DNA from: Paraburkholderia caffeinitolerans | GTDB taxonomy: Bacteria > Pseudomonadota > Gammaproteobacteria > Burkholderiales > Burkholderiaceae | Length of the DNA stretch: 64,000 nt | Direction of reading: 5' to 3' | Assembly: GCF_902859945.1 (NCBI RefSeq) | Contig: NZ_CADIKL010000011.1 | Location: forward strand, 62,001 to 126,000 | Shown here: piece after piece, positions 36,091-46,250 of the stretch | How the letters are laid out: each line of letters opens with the position of its first letter | Position numbering within the stretch: position 1 is the first letter of the stretch | Position numbers and translations under genes: made by a program | Notes under the pieces: generated by a model | Told to the model about the DNA's origin: nothing | What the model saw: the letters and a program-made list of their open reading frames with translations, nothing else | Databases searched by the model: none

Positions 36091-36110
36091 CGTGCAAGCG
36101 GTTTGTCGTT

Positions 36111-36896
36111 TCAGCGCGGGCGCCAGCCCAGTTGTGCGCTGAACGCATCCGCCTGCGCCTTCAGGACAGGCACAAGCGCTTCCATGCGCTCGGGCGCCAT
36201 GTACTGCACCACGCTCGTGACGCTGATGGCCGCCACAATGCGCGCCGTCGCGTCGCGCACGGGAACCGCCACGCAGCGGATCGACGGCTCAGCTTCCCCG
36301 AGATCGAACGCGCTTCCGCGCGCGGCGTAGGACCGCATCAGTTCGAGCCATGCCGCTTCCGTCGGGACGTTGCGGCCCGCTTGCGCTTCCTGCGCGCGAA
36401 TCCGGCACCATTCGTCCTCGCCGCGATCGAGGATCAGCGCCTTGCCCACGCCCGTCGTCGTAACGGGATTGCGGCCGCCGATGAACGAACTCACTTCAAT
36501 TGGACGCTGGCCCGGCAGCTTGTCGAGATAGACAACTTCGTCGTCGACGAATGCGGCGAGATGCACCGTATCGAGCGTCTGCGTGGCAAGCTGTTCGAGG
36601 TGAGGACGCGCGGTGACCAGCAGATTCGACTCGCGGTGCGCCTGAAAGCCCAGTTCGATCAGCTTGCTGCCGAGGCCATAACCGCGGCGCGGTTCGTGCT
36701 GCAGATAGCGCGCTTCGACCAGCGCGGTGGCGAGCCGATGCGCGGTGCTCTGCGACAGGCCGGTGCGCTGCGCGATCTCGGGCAGCGAGACGGCGCCCGC
36801 GGCGACGCTCTGGACAATCTCGAGGCCGCGCACGAGCGTCTGGCTCGCATTCGGGCGTCGAGTGGATTCGTTCTGGCGTTCGAGGCGGGGCGGCAT
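36111..36896 (-). CDS. IclR-family transcriptional regulator
   Basis: A 261-residue IclR regulator. The winged helix (residues 15-75) contains SLPEIAQRTGLSQSTAHRLA. The effector domain has RPIEVSSFIGGRNPVTTTGVGKA and the C-terminal AISVTSVVQYM. It lies after the mhpFE genes on the same strand, beyond a long hairpin. MhpR-type IclR activators control similar meta-pathway operons, so control of mhpFE is plausible. The start at 36896 is by homology. Confidence 0.9.
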   Translation of the reverse strand: MPPRLERQNESTRRPNASQTLVRGLEIVQSVAAGAVSLPEIAQRTGLSQSTAHRLATALVEARYLQHEPRRGYGLGSKLIELGFQAHRESNLLVTARPHLEQLATQTLDTVHLAAFVDDEVVYLDKLPGQRPIEVSSFIGGRNPVTTTGVGKALILDRGEDEWCRIRAQEAQAGRNVPTEAAWLELMRSYAARGSAFDLGEAEPSIRCVAVPVRDATARIVAAISVTSVVQYMAPERMEALVPVLKAQADAFSAQLGWRPR

Positions 36897-36969
36897 GGCT
36901 AAAGTCAGACTGGGATGGCGCGGCTTGATGGACTGCCATTTTACCCGGAGGACCGCCGTGGGAGCGCAA

Positions 36970-37005
36970 ACGATCACGCCGCGCGAGATGGCGCGGCGTG
37001 ATCGT
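36970..37005. terminator. 15-bp perfect hairpin after mhpE
   Basis: Arms ACGATCACGCCGCGC / GCGCGGCGTGATCGT with a 6-nt loop lie 17 bp past the mhpE stop. Only a short T-run follows on the minus strand. It probably ends the mhpFE transcript before the IclR gene. Confidence 0.7.
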
Positions 37006-37021
37006 CACACGAGAGGCGTTG

Positions 37022-38044
37022 CTACGCTTTTACTGTTGCGCGATTCTTCAAATCGAGCGCCACGTCCACGATCATGTCTTCCTGGCCACCGACCATGCGG
37101 CGACGGCCCAGTTCGACAAGAATGTCCACCGTCTTCAGGTCGTACTTCTTCGCGGCCACTTCCGAGTGACGCAGGAAGCTCGAATACACGCCCGCATACC
37201 CGAGCGCGAGCGTCTCGCGGTCCACGCGCACCGGACGATCCTGCAGCGGACGCACGATATCGTCGGCGGCGTCCATCAGCGTGTAGAGATCGGTGCCGTG
37301 GTTCCAGCCCATGCGCTCCGCTGCGCCGATGAACACTTCGAGCGGCGCATTGCCCGCGCCCGCGCCCATGCCCGCGAGCGATGCATCGATGCGGTCGCAA
37401 CCTTCTTCCACCGCGACGATCGAGTTCGCCACGCCCAGCGACAGATTGTGGTGCGCGTGCATGCCCGTGTGCGTTTCCGGCTTGAGCACGGCCTTGACGG
37501 CGCGGAACCGGTCGCGCACGTCGTTCATCGTCAGCGCGCCGCCCGAGTCCACGACATAGATGCAGGTCGCGCCGTAGCTTTCCATCTTCTTCGCTTCGAC
37601 GGCGAGATTTTCCGGCGTGGTCATGTGGCTCATCATCAGGAAGCCCACGGTGTCCATGCCCAGTTCGCGCGCATATTCGATGTGCTGCTTCGAGATGTCG
37701 GCTTCCGTGCAGTGCGTGGCGACGCGCACGATGCGCGCGCCGGCGTTGTACGCCGCCTTCAGGTCGTGAATCGTGCCGATGCCCGGCAGCAGCAGCGTCG
37801 CGATCTTCGCGTGCTTCACGACGTCGGCCACGGCCTCGATCCATTCGAGGTCGCTATGCGCGCCGAAGCCGTAGTTGAAGCTCGACCCTTGCAGGCCGTC
37901 GCCGTGCGCGACTTCGATCGAATCGACCCTGGCTTTGTCCAGCGCGCGCGCGATGTCCTGCACGTTCTGGATCGAGTACTGATGGCGGATCGCATGGCTG
38001 CCGTCGCGCAGCGTCACGTCGGAGATATAGAGTTTCTTGCTCAT
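37022..38044 (-). CDS. mhpE: 4-hydroxy-2-oxovalerate aldolase
   Basis: A 340-residue Mn-dependent pyruvate aldolase (MhpE/DmpG/BphI) that splits 4-hydroxy-2-oxovalerate to pyruvate and acetaldehyde. [10 protein letters not shown] (R13, D14) and HAHHN (H196, H198) give the metal and catalytic residues. Acetaldehyde is channelled to the partner dehydrogenase, encoded 13 bp upstream in the same operon. Length is normal. Confidence 0.97.
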   Translation of the reverse strand: MSKKLYISDVTLRDGSHAIRHQYSIQNVQDIARALDKARVDSIEVAHGDGLQGSSFNYGFGAHSDLEWIEAVADVVKHAKIATLLLPGIGTIHDLKAAYNAGARIVRVATHCTEADISKQHIEYARELGMDTVGFLMMSHMTTPENLAVEAKKMESYGATCIYVVDSGGALTMNDVRDRFRAVKAVLKPETHTGMHAHHNLSLGVANSIVAVEEGCDRIDASLAGMGAGAGNAPLEVFIGAAERMGWNHGTDLYTLMDAADDIVRPLQDRPVRVDRETLALGYAGVYSSFLRHSEVAAKKYDLKTVDILVELGRRRMVGGQEDMIVDVALDLKNRATVKA

Positions 38045-38057
38045 GTCGGTGCTCTCC

Positions 38058-39011
38058 TTACGCGCCTTGCACGCTCAAAAGCGTTTGTGCCATACGCTCG
38101 GCCGTGGCCAGGGCCGCGGACGTCATGATGTCGAGATTGCCTGCATACGCGGGCAGATAGTGCGCGGCGCCTTCTACTTCGAGGAATACCGAAGTCTTCA
38201 GGCCGCTGAATTTGCCGAGGCCCGGAATGTTCAACGGCGCGTTCGCGGGGATTTCGTCGAACTGCACTTTCTGCTTGAGGCGATAGCCCGGCACATACGC
38301 GTTCACTTTCGCGACCGTTTCTTCGATCGACTGCTCGACCTTCTCGCGGTCCGCGAGTTCGGACAGCGTGTAGACGGTGTCGCGCATCATCACCGGCGGC
38401 TCCGCCGGATTCAGCACGATGATCGCCTTGCCCTTCGCCGCACCGCCGACCACTTCGATGGCCTTCGAGGTCGTCTCGGTGAATTCGTCGATGTTCGCAC
38501 GCGTGCCCGGTCCCGCCGACTTGCTGCTGATCGACGCGACGATCTCCGCGTAATGCACCTTCGCGACGCGCGACACGGCCGCGACGATCGGAATCGTCGC
38601 CTGGCCGCCGCACGTGACCATGTTCACGTTGGGCGCGTCGATGTGTGCGTCGAGGTTCACGACCGGCACGCAGTATGGGCCGATCGCGGCGGGCGTGAGG
38701 TCGATCACGCGGATCGACGGATTGAGCTTGCGCAGCAGCGCGTCGTTCTTGATGTGCGCGCCCGCCGAAGTGGCGTCGAACACGAAGTCGATGTCATTGA
38801 ACACGGGCAGACGCGTCAGACCTTCTACGCCTTCGTGCGTGGTCGCCACGCCAAGGCGCGCGGCGCGCGCGAGACCATCCGAGTTCGGGTCGATACCGAC
38901 CATCGCTGCCATTTCCAGATGCTTGCTGTTACGCATGATCTTGATCATCAGGTCCGTGCCGATGTTGCCGGAGCCGATGATGGCGGCCTTGAGTTTGTCC
39001 CCTGTTGCCAT
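38058..39011 (-). CDS. mhpF: Acetaldehyde dehydrogenase (acylating)
   Basis: A 317-residue CoA-dependent NAD+ acetaldehyde dehydrogenase (MhpF/DmpF/BphJ). The Rossmann motif is GSGNIG (13-18) and the catalytic Cys is C134 in VTCGGQAT. It makes acetyl-CoA from the aldolase's acetaldehyde and forms a complex with it. It heads the mhpFE unit with its own strong promoter. Confidence 0.97.
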   Translation of the reverse strand: MATGDKLKAAIIGSGNIGTDLMIKIMRNSKHLEMAAMVGIDPNSDGLARAARLGVATTHEGVEGLTRLPVFNDIDFVFDATSAGAHIKNDALLRKLNPSIRVIDLTPAAIGPYCVPVVNLDAHIDAPNVNMVTCGGQATIPIVAAVSRVAKVHYAEIVASISSKSAGPGTRANIDEFTETTSKAIEVVGGAAKGKAIIVLNPAEPPVMMRDTVYTLSELADREKVEQSIEETVAKVNAYVPGYRLKQKVQFDEIPANAPLNIPGLGKFSGLKTSVFLEVEGAAHYLPAYAGNLDIMTSAALATAERMAQTLLSVQGA

Positions 39012-39076
39012 GTGTCCTCTCTAACGGATTGCAGCCGGCACACGGGCGGATTCCACCCGTTCCCGGCAGTAACCGC

Positions 39077-39105
39077 AGTGTAGGACCGGCCTCATTTACT
39101 GTCAA
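39077..39105 (-). promoter_or_regulatory. Sigma-70 promoter of mhpFE
   Basis: On the minus strand, TTGACA (39105-39100) and TACACT (39082-39077) are 17 bp apart, 66 bp before the mhpF start. It is a near-consensus promoter. Confidence 0.75.
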
Positions 39106-39140
39106 TATGCAATATTTACTCCTGCATAATGATAGTAAAT
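39094..39140. promoter_or_regulatory. Three ATTTACT elements at 20-bp spacing
   Basis: ATTTACT occurs at 39094-39100 and 39114-39120, and its inverse AGTAAAT at 39134-39140. Spacing is exactly 20 bp each time, so all lie on one helix face, and the first overlaps the -35 box. This looks like a cooperative operator, possibly for the IclR protein. A hairpin TGCCCGT-CA-ACGGGCA (39148-39163) follows. Confidence 0.55.
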
Positions 39141-39212
39141 GCTTTCGTGCCCGTCAACGGGCATAACAGGCCGCGCGATCGCGCATGAGCGCGACCGGCT
39201 GCCCTATGTCAC

Positions 39213-41030
39213 TCAAACGCTGACGACGCCTTGCGCGGACGCGCCCGGTTCTCCGTCGCCGTTTTGCTCTTCGCCGAGCCCCAGAATCCGCGCAAGCGCC
39301 GCTTCCAGCGCCGCGCCCGGATCGCCCGAGCCATCGACCGCCCGCCAGCCCACCATGTGATCCGGCCGCACGAGAATCGCGCCGTCCTCCTCGACTTCCG
39401 ATTGAGTGCGGTAGTCGTTGTAGCTGTCCTCGTAGTCGCAGCCGCGACCGATCGAATGGACCCGCACGGGCACGCCGAACCGCTGCGTCGCGCGCCGCGC
39501 CGCTTCGCGCCATGCGCCGCCGCGCACGCCGACGAGCAACGTAAACTGGCCCTTGCCGCAGAGGTCGAAGGTCGAAACACGCTGCTGATCGCGGGTGACC
39601 CAGATGTGCGGCATGTGGCGGCCCGGGCGCGTGGTCGCGTGGTAGTACACCTCCTCGTCGCGCGGCGCGGCCGGCTCGGGCGTCCCGTCGCCCGCCACCG
39701 CCGGCGAATCGTAGTGCTGGTTCAGCTCCACGCCATGCGTGTTGAAACACATGATCGTCGCCTGCAGCGCGGTGTCGAACGCACGGCGGCGCTCGCCTGC
39801 TGCGGGCGTTGGCGCGTCGAGGGCGTCGAGCACGACCTGCATCGAATTTTCGTCGGGCGTAGTTGGCAGTTGCAGTGCGGCGAAGATCGGCGGCATGAGC
39901 CCGATGCTCTTGTTCGCGCGCTTGACCACCTGGCGGCCCACCGGCACGCGTTCGTCGCGATAGGTGTCGAGCAGCGCGCGCGAGGCCTTGCCGCGCAACA
40001 CGAGCAGCAGCTTCCAGCAAAGGTTGTAGCTGTCCTGGATCGAAGTGTTCGAGCCGAGACCGTTCATCGGCGGATGGCGATGCACCGCGTCGCCAACGCA
40101 GATGACGCGGCCCTGCATGTTGTCGGTGGCGTACACGTCGTTGACGGTCCACGTCGAAACCGATTCGACCCGCACCGGCACGCTGTCGTCGCCGATCAAC
40201 TGGTGCGCGATGCGCTCGCCGTCGGCGTGGTCCAGTTGCGGCTTGCCCGCGTTCACGTCATACCCCCATACGCCAACCCAGCGGGTCCACGGCTTCACCA
40301 TGCGCAGCACGCCGATGCCGTTGCCGCCCATGCCCACGCCGGGTTGCACGAACCAGTACATGTCGCCGGGACGGTGCGCGCAGAAGCGCGTGAGATCGGC
40401 CTCGAACACGACGTTGATCGATCCGCCCAGCCCCATCTGCCCTTCCAGCGGCAAGCCAAGCTGTTTCATCACGAGCGAATTCGCACCGTCCGCGCCGATC
40501 ATGTACTGGCAGCGGATGTCGTATTCGTGGCCGCTCAAACGGTCGCGCACATGCGCGCTCACGCCGTCGTCGTCCTGTTCGAAACTGAGCAGCTCGGTGT
40601 TGAAGCGCACCGAAGAACCGCGCGATGCGGCCGCGTTCACAAGAATCGGTTCAAGGATGTCCTGCGGCACGTCGCACACCGGGCTAGGACTCGCCAGATC
40701 GTGCTCGGCCTTGAAATGCGGATGCGTGTACCACGTGCGCAGCCGCCCGAGTTCGCGCCCGGCCAGGCTCGTCGCGTAGACGTGCTCGCCCATCAGATGC
40801 TGCGGCGTCGCGCGCTGCAGCAACTCCGCTTCCAGCCCGAGATCCCGGAACACTTCCACGGCGCGCTGATTCGTGATGTGCGCGCGCGGCGTGTTCGAGA
40901 CGCCGCCGTACTTGTTCAGCATGATGGTGCTGACGCCATAGGTCGCCAGCAGCGCGGCGGCGGCCGACCCGGCCGGCCCCGCGCCGACGATCAGCACTTC
41001 TGTTTCCACCTTGGACAGCGATGCGCCCAT
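39213..41030 (-). CDS. FAD-dependent aromatic hydroxylase, TfdB/MhpA-like
   Basis: A 605-residue flavoprotein monooxygenase of the phenol hydroxylase group. GAGPAG (16-21) binds ADP, the MIGADGANS segment is the DG motif, and GDAVHRHPPMNGLG binds the FAD ribityl. A thioredoxin-like C-terminal domain covers about 440-590. It should ortho-hydroxylate a phenolic acid or phenol to a catechol for the extradiol dioxygenase downstream in the pathway. The start at 41030 has GAGGAG 8 nt upstream. 2,4-dichlorophenol hydroxylase or OhpB-like activity are alternatives. Confidence 0.88.
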   Translation of the reverse strand: MGASLSKVETEVLIVGAGPAGSAAAALLATYGVSTIMLNKYGGVSNTPRAHITNQRAVEVFRDLGLEAELLQRATPQHLMGEHVYATSLAGRELGRLRTWYTHPHFKAEHDLASPSPVCDVPQDILEPILVNAAASRGSSVRFNTELLSFEQDDDGVSAHVRDRLSGHEYDIRCQYMIGADGANSLVMKQLGLPLEGQMGLGGSINVVFEADLTRFCAHRPGDMYWFVQPGVGMGGNGIGVLRMVKPWTRWVGVWGYDVNAGKPQLDHADGERIAHQLIGDDSVPVRVESVSTWTVNDVYATDNMQGRVICVGDAVHRHPPMNGLGSNTSIQDSYNLCWKLLLVLRGKASRALLDTYRDERVPVGRQVVKRANKSIGLMPPIFAALQLPTTPDENSMQVVLDALDAPTPAAGERRRAFDTALQATIMCFNTHGVELNQHYDSPAVAGDGTPEPAAPRDEEVYYHATTRPGRHMPHIWVTRDQQRVSTFDLCGKGQFTLLVGVRGGAWREAARRATQRFGVPVRVHSIGRGCDYEDSYNDYRTQSEVEEDGAILVRPDHMVGWRAVDGSGDPGAALEAALARILGLGEEQNGDGEPGASAQGVVSV

Positions 41031-41134
41031 TGCTTCTACTCCTCGATAGGGTGCGCCGGCGGCGGCGCCTCGCGGCGCTCGCGTCGTGACGGCTTGCGCC
41101 GGTGCGGGTTCAATCAAATGGTTAATGTGGCGAC

Positions 41135-42214
41135 TCAGAACACATGGCGAATGCCCAGATTCGCGCCGAAGGTCGTCCCGGATACGCCGGTCAGGATTTG
41201 CGGCATCGACACGGAAAAGCCGGTGTTCATCGCGCCGTGGTTATTGACCACGGCAAACTGGCCATACAGCGTCGTGCGCTTCGACAACAGATAGTTCACG
41301 CCGGCCGCGCCCATCAGCGAATGGTTGGACGTGTCGTTGCGGTCGCTCGTGTACCACACGCCGCCGTTCAGATCGAACTGCGCGAAGCCGGTGTAATCGA
41401 CGCCGCCGCCATAGACGTTGCTGTTGAACGCGCCCGCGACCTTGTAGTTCACGAACGAGGCTTTCACGGTCAGCGACTGGAAGCGGTACGCGAAGCCGAG
41501 CGTGCGGCCCCAGAACGCCACGCCGGTCGGCACCGGCGTGGGCTGGCCGTCCGGGTTGCCGTCGTAGACGGCCGCGTTGACCATCACGGTGCCGTTGTCG
41601 TACTTGAGCGAGGCGCCCCATTGCCGTCCGGCCTGAAAGTCCCCGGCGACGCCGCCCGGCGCGAACAGCACGCTGCCTTCGAATCCCGCGATCTTCGGCG
41701 AGCTATAGGACACGGCGCGCGCATTGACCGCGCCGGTCAGAAAGACGTTGTCGCCATACGGCACGATGCCGCTGCCGAACGACGAGAAGCCGCGCGGATC
41801 GGAATCGAACAGCGTCAGGAAGAACGGCGAAAACTGCTCGCCCGCCTTGACGCTGCCGAACGGCCCTGTGAGTCCGACCCAGGCCTGACGGCCGAAGAAG
41901 TTGCCGTTCGAGTTGTTGAACCCGCCGTTCGCGAGGCTAATGCCGCTTTCGAGGCCGAAAATCGCCTTGAGGCCGCCGCCCAGATCCTCCGCGCCGCGCA
42001 GGCCGAACACCGAAGGCCCCGCGCCGCCATCCGTCATGGCAAACGTACGGCCGGCATTCTGCCCTTGTGCGTTCGCGGTCCTGCTGACGTACTGAAATCC
42101 CGCATCGACCACGCCGTACAGCGTCACCGATCCCTGCGCCTGCGCCATGCCCGACACCGTGGCGGCAGCCGCCACGACGAGCCATCCTGCTGTCCTTGCC
42201 GCTTCCATCCGCAT
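41135..42214 (-). CDS. Gram-negative porin
   Basis: A 359-residue trimeric outer-membrane porin of the Burkholderia type. A signal peptide ends at GMAQAQ. SVTLYGVVDAGFQY opens the mature barrel and it ends in GIRHVF with C-terminal Phe. It sits inside the catabolic operon and probably admits the aromatic substrate. It is paralogous to the porin at 53494-54573 over its full length. Confidence 0.95.
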   Translation of the reverse strand: MRMEAARTAGWLVVAAAATVSGMAQAQGSVTLYGVVDAGFQYVSRTANAQGQNAGRTFAMTDGGAGPSVFGLRGAEDLGGGLKAIFGLESGISLANGGFNNSNGNFFGRQAWVGLTGPFGSVKAGEQFSPFFLTLFDSDPRGFSSFGSGIVPYGDNVFLTGAVNARAVSYSSPKIAGFEGSVLFAPGGVAGDFQAGRQWGASLKYDNGTVMVNAAVYDGNPDGQPTPVPTGVAFWGRTLGFAYRFQSLTVKASFVNYKVAGAFNSNVYGGGVDYTGFAQFDLNGGVWYTSDRNDTSNHSLMGAAGVNYLLSKRTTLYGQFAVVNNHGAMNTGFSVSMPQILTGVSGTTFGANLGIRHVF

Positions 42215-42318
42215 GTCTCCACAATATAGTTATCCTGATTACTTATTATGCGAACCTCGGCCCTGCTTTACGATCAAACGGCGTGCCGGACCGGCGCACG
42301 CCGGTCCCGGCGCAGCGC

Positions 42319-43248
<930 letters not shown>

Positions 43249-44172
43249 TTATTCGCCTGCGCGCGGCTCGTGACGCGCCGGCGGATGATGACGGTGCCCC
43301 CAGTCGCTCAGTTCGGCATACTGACGAACTTCCCAGTTATCGTCGTCGACCACTACGCCGCCCGAACCGAATTCGAGCGCGAAGCCCGAAGGCGTCTGGA
43401 CATAGAACGAGAACATCTGGTCGTTCGGGTGGTGGCCGAGCTCCATCGCCACCGGCACGTTCGCGCGCGTGCAGCGGTCATACGCGAGCCCGACGTCATT
43501 GGGGTCGATCGCTTCGACGAGAATGTGATGAATGCGCTTTTTGAACGGAAACGGCACCTTCGCCGTCGCCATCGAATGATGACGGCCCGTGAGCGCGTGG
43601 AAGAAGGCGATTTCGAGCACCACGCCCGGCGCCATCTCGCCGCGCGCGTAGTCGCTCACCTTCAGCCCGAGCACCTGCTTGCAAAACGCGTCCGTGCGTT
43701 CCACCGACTTCGGCACGGCCACGAAATGCCCGACGCCAAGGCGGCCCGTGTTGAAACGGCTCTTCAGCACCTTCGAGCGGAACATGTCGTGCGCCGGCGC
43801 GCGTTCGGCGCGCGTGAAGAACTCGTGCGCGACGCCATCGGGATCGAGGCAGGTGAAAAGACGGCCGACGCGCCGACGCTTCGTCAACGCCGCATCCGCC
43901 TCGTCAACTTTCACGCCCGCCGCGGCGGCGTGCGCGACGAAGGCGTCGAGTTGCTCGTCCGTGTCGAATTCCCAGCCCGCCGCGAGCAGGTCATCGGCGT
44001 CGTTCTTTTCAAGCAGCAAGCGTTGTGCGTAATCGTCCATGCGCAGCGCCAGCGACTCGCCCGCGACGCGCTGACCGGCCTGCAAGCCGATGATGTCGAC
44101 CGCGAAATGTTCCCATGCGTCAAGATCGCTGACGCCCAGAACCAGATACCCCAGGTTCGAAACCGATGCCAC
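43249..44172 (-). CDS. Extradiol (catechol 2,3-type) dioxygenase
   Basis: A 307-residue type I (vicinal oxygen chelate) dioxygenase with two domains. Iron ligands are H149 (GHFVAV), H215 or H216 (IHHILVEA) and E267 (FALEFG); conserved H198/H199 and Y257 fit the BphC active site. It cleaves a substituted catechol next to the diol, making the substrate for the hydrolase 66 bp downstream. Substrate side chain unknown. Confidence 0.93.
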   Translation of the reverse strand: MASVSNLGYLVLGVSDLDAWEHFAVDIIGLQAGQRVAGESLALRMDDYAQRLLLEKNDADDLLAAGWEFDTDEQLDAFVAHAAAAGVKVDEADAALTKRRRVGRLFTCLDPDGVAHEFFTRAERAPAHDMFRSKVLKSRFNTGRLGVGHFVAVPKSVERTDAFCKQVLGLKVSDYARGEMAPGVVLEIAFFHALTGRHHSMATAKVPFPFKKRIHHILVEAIDPNDVGLAYDRCTRANVPVAMELGHHPNDQMFSFYVQTPSGFALEFGSGGVVVDDDNWEVRQYAELSDWGHRHHPPARHEPRAGE

Positions 44173-44255
44173 GGTGTTGCCTCCTTGCCATTACGAGTGT
44201 TGTTTGCGCGGTGTCCGCGACCGGATTTCCGCCATCTAATATGGATAACTAATTG

Positions 44256-44274
44256 ATTGGCGCGGTGCGCCAAT
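44256..44274. promoter_or_regulatory. Operator-like dyad before the dioxygenase gene
   Basis: ATTGGCGC-GGT-GCGCCAAT is a perfect 8-bp dyad in the 128-bp gap after the hydratase. It may be a regulator site or hairpin giving differential expression. Confidence 0.45.
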
Positions 44275-44300
44275 GATTCACGATTCCGGCCACGCCAATG

Positions 44301-45110
44301 TCAGGCGAAGCTCACCGTCGCGCTGCCGATCCCGGTCAGCGTCATGCCTAGCGTGTCGCCTGCATGGACCGTCACCATCGCCCCGAGCGAGCCCGACAGG
44401 ATCACTTCGCCGGCCGCGAGTTTGATGCCGAACTGGCCGAGCGTGTTCGCCAGCCACGCCACCGCGTTGGCGGGATGGCCGAGTGCGGCCGCGCCATTGC
44501 CGGTCACGACGGTTGCGCCGTTCTTCGTGAGGTTCATCTCGACGGCCGCAAGGTCGAGGCCGCGCGGATCGACAGCTTCGTCGCCAAGCACGAATGCGCC
44601 CGACGACGCATTGTCGGCGACGGTATCCTCGATACGGATCTGCCAGTTTCGAATCCGCGAATCGACGATCTCGAAGCACGGCAGCACGGCTTCGGTGGCC
44701 GCCAGCACGTCAGCGGCGGTGACACCGGGGCCGCACAGATCACGGCCGAGCCGGAACGCGATCTCGCCTTCCGCCTTCGGCGCGATCAGCGTGCGCAGAT
44801 CGAGCGTCGAGCCGTTACTGAACGACATCGCCGTGGTCAGGCAGCCGAAGTCGGGCTGCCTCACGTTGAGCATGTTCATCACCGCCTCGCTCGTCACGCC
44901 GATCTTTTTGCCGATCACGCGTTCGCCGTCGCGCGTCGTGCGCAACGCGATCATGCGCTGCTGGATGCGGTAGGCGTCTTCGATCGTCATCGTGGGCTCG
45001 CGCGCGGTCAGCGGCTCCACCGCTTCGGCGCGGCGCAGCGCGGCGTACAGTGCGTCGCCGTGTTGTTCGACGGCCTCGGGCGATAGGCGGCCCGCCATGG
45101 GGCCGCTCAT
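44301..45110 (-). CDS. mhpD: 2-oxopent-4-enoate hydratase
   Basis: A 269-residue hydratase (MhpD/DmpE family) converting 2-hydroxypenta-2,4-dienoate to 4-hydroxy-2-oxovalerate. GKKIGVTSEAVMNML, PKAEGEIAF and VLPCFEIVDSRI are the family blocks with the metal-binding Glu pair. It is closely similar to the hydratase at 62887-63669. The ATG at 45110 lacks a ribosome site but overlaps the stop of a short upstream ORF (ATGA). Confidence 0.93.
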   Translation of the reverse strand: MSGPMAGRLSPEAVEQHGDALYAALRRAEAVEPLTAREPTMTIEDAYRIQQRMIALRTTRDGERVIGKKIGVTSEAVMNMLNVRQPDFGCLTTAMSFSNGSTLDLRTLIAPKAEGEIAFRLGRDLCGPGVTAADVLAATEAVLPCFEIVDSRIRNWQIRIEDTVADNASSGAFVLGDEAVDPRGLDLAAVEMNLTKNGATVVTGNGAAALGHPANAVAWLANTLGQFGIKLAAGEVILSGSLGAMVTVHAGDTLGMTLTGIGSATVSFA

Positions 45111-45169
45111 CGCGCGCACCGGGCCGTGATGCGTGCACGGCAGCCGTGCACGGTAGGGAATAGGGTCAT
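45107..45169 (-). CDS. Possible 20-codon leader ORF of the hydratase operon
   Basis: ATG at 45169 has AAGGAG 7 nt upstream, the best ribosome site in the region. It encodes MTLFPTVHGC... and stops at TGA 45109-45107, overlapping the hydratase ATG. This arrangement suggests translational coupling. An indel that separated an older start from the hydratase is the alternative. Confidence 0.4.
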   Translation of the reverse strand: MTLFPTVHGCRARITARCAR

Positions 45170-45274
45170 TGCGTGTCTCCTTCGCTCTCCGGCTCCGCAT
45201 CGGGGGCGACGCATCCGGTTGCGAAAATATAAGCAATGACCCGCGCGCAATCTAACGAATTATGTGAATCCGCG

Positions 45275-45293
45275 TTATTTACGCCGTGAATAA
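45275..45293. promoter_or_regulatory. LysR-type dyad before the hydratase operon
   Basis: TTATTTAC-GCC-GTGAATAA is an 8-bp dyad with one mismatch that contains a T-N11-A core. It lies 105 bp before the leader ORF and just after the LysR stop. It is a likely activator site for the meta operon. Confidence 0.5.
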
Positions 45294-45306
45294 GCGCCCG
45301 CGATGC

Positions 45307-46239
45307 TTACGCTCCGCGCGCCACGCCGCTTTCGAACAGCCTGCGAAACAGGGTGCGCAACCATTGATGTCCGCCGTCGGCGTCGCTGCGCTCGTGCCAG
45401 AGCAGCGAGATATGAAATACCGGCGACTCGAACGGCAGCGGCAGAATCTGCAGATTGCCGGCCTGCGCGAGCGCGCTCGCGAGCAGGCTCGGCACGCACA
45501 CGAGCAGGTCGGTGGCCTCGATCATCGCGGCGATACCCAGGGAATACGCAAGGCGCACGGCGACCTTGCGCCGCTCGCCATGCGCTTCGAACAGGCGATC
45601 GACCGTGTCCTCGAACACGGCATGACTGCCCACCGAAGGCCGGTACACGATGTGGTTCGCGTCGAAGAAGTCTCGGAGCGTCAACTGGCCCTGGATATGG
45701 CGATGCGACTGGCTCAGCAGCGCCACGTAGCGCTCGCTGAACAGATGCTGATGCTGAAAGCCGCTGCGAAAGCCGATCAACTGGCCGAAGGCCACGTCGA
45801 GTTCGCCAGCCTCCATCGCGGCCTGCGCTTCGCCGGGCGCGAGATCGACGGTCATCAGCTTGACACCGGGCGCCTCCTCCGCCAGCGCCGCCAGCAGGCG
45901 CGGCATCGCCACCATCTGCCCCAGTTCGTTTACATAGATGCGAAAGGTGCGATCCGACGCCGCCGGATCGAAGCTCGCGCGCGACGTGACTGCCGAGCGA
46001 ATCAGGTTCAGCCCGTCGAGCACGGGCCTCGCCATGTCGAGCGCGTAGGCGGTCGGCACCATGCCGCGCGCGCTCTTGACGAACAGCGGATCGTCGAAGG
46101 CCGTGCGCAACCGCTTGAGCGCATTGCTGATGGCCGATTGCGTGAGGTGCAATTCCTGCGCGGCGAGCGTCGTGCTGCGCGTGCGCAGCAGCGCGTCGAA
46201 CACGACCAGCAGATTGAGGTCCATCGTGTTGAGATTCAC
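45307..46239 (-). CDS. LysR regulator, NahR/NodD-like (first of tandem pair)
   Basis: A 310-residue LysR protein. The MDLNLLVVFDALLRTRSTTL opening and LTQSAISNALKRLR helix mark the NahR/NodD-like group that answers to aromatics. The start is GTG at 46239 with GGAG 6 nt upstream; ATG 46224 is the alternative. It lies 11 bp after a related LysR gene and directly upstream of the meta operon, which it may control. Confidence 0.92.
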   Translation of the reverse strand: MNLNTMDLNLLVVFDALLRTRSTTLAAQELHLTQSAISNALKRLRTAFDDPLFVKSARGMVPTAYALDMARPVLDGLNLIRSAVTSRASFDPAASDRTFRIYVNELGQMVAMPRLLAALAEEAPGVKLMTVDLAPGEAQAAMEAGELDVAFGQLIGFRSGFQHQHLFSERYVALLSQSHRHIQGQLTLRDFFDANHIVYRPSVGSHAVFEDTVDRLFEAHGERRKVAVRLAYSLGIAAMIEATDLLVCVPSLLASALAQAGNLQILPLPFESPVFHISLLWHERSDADGGHQWLRTLFRRLFESGVARGA

Positions 46240-46250
46240 GGGCGTCTCCC

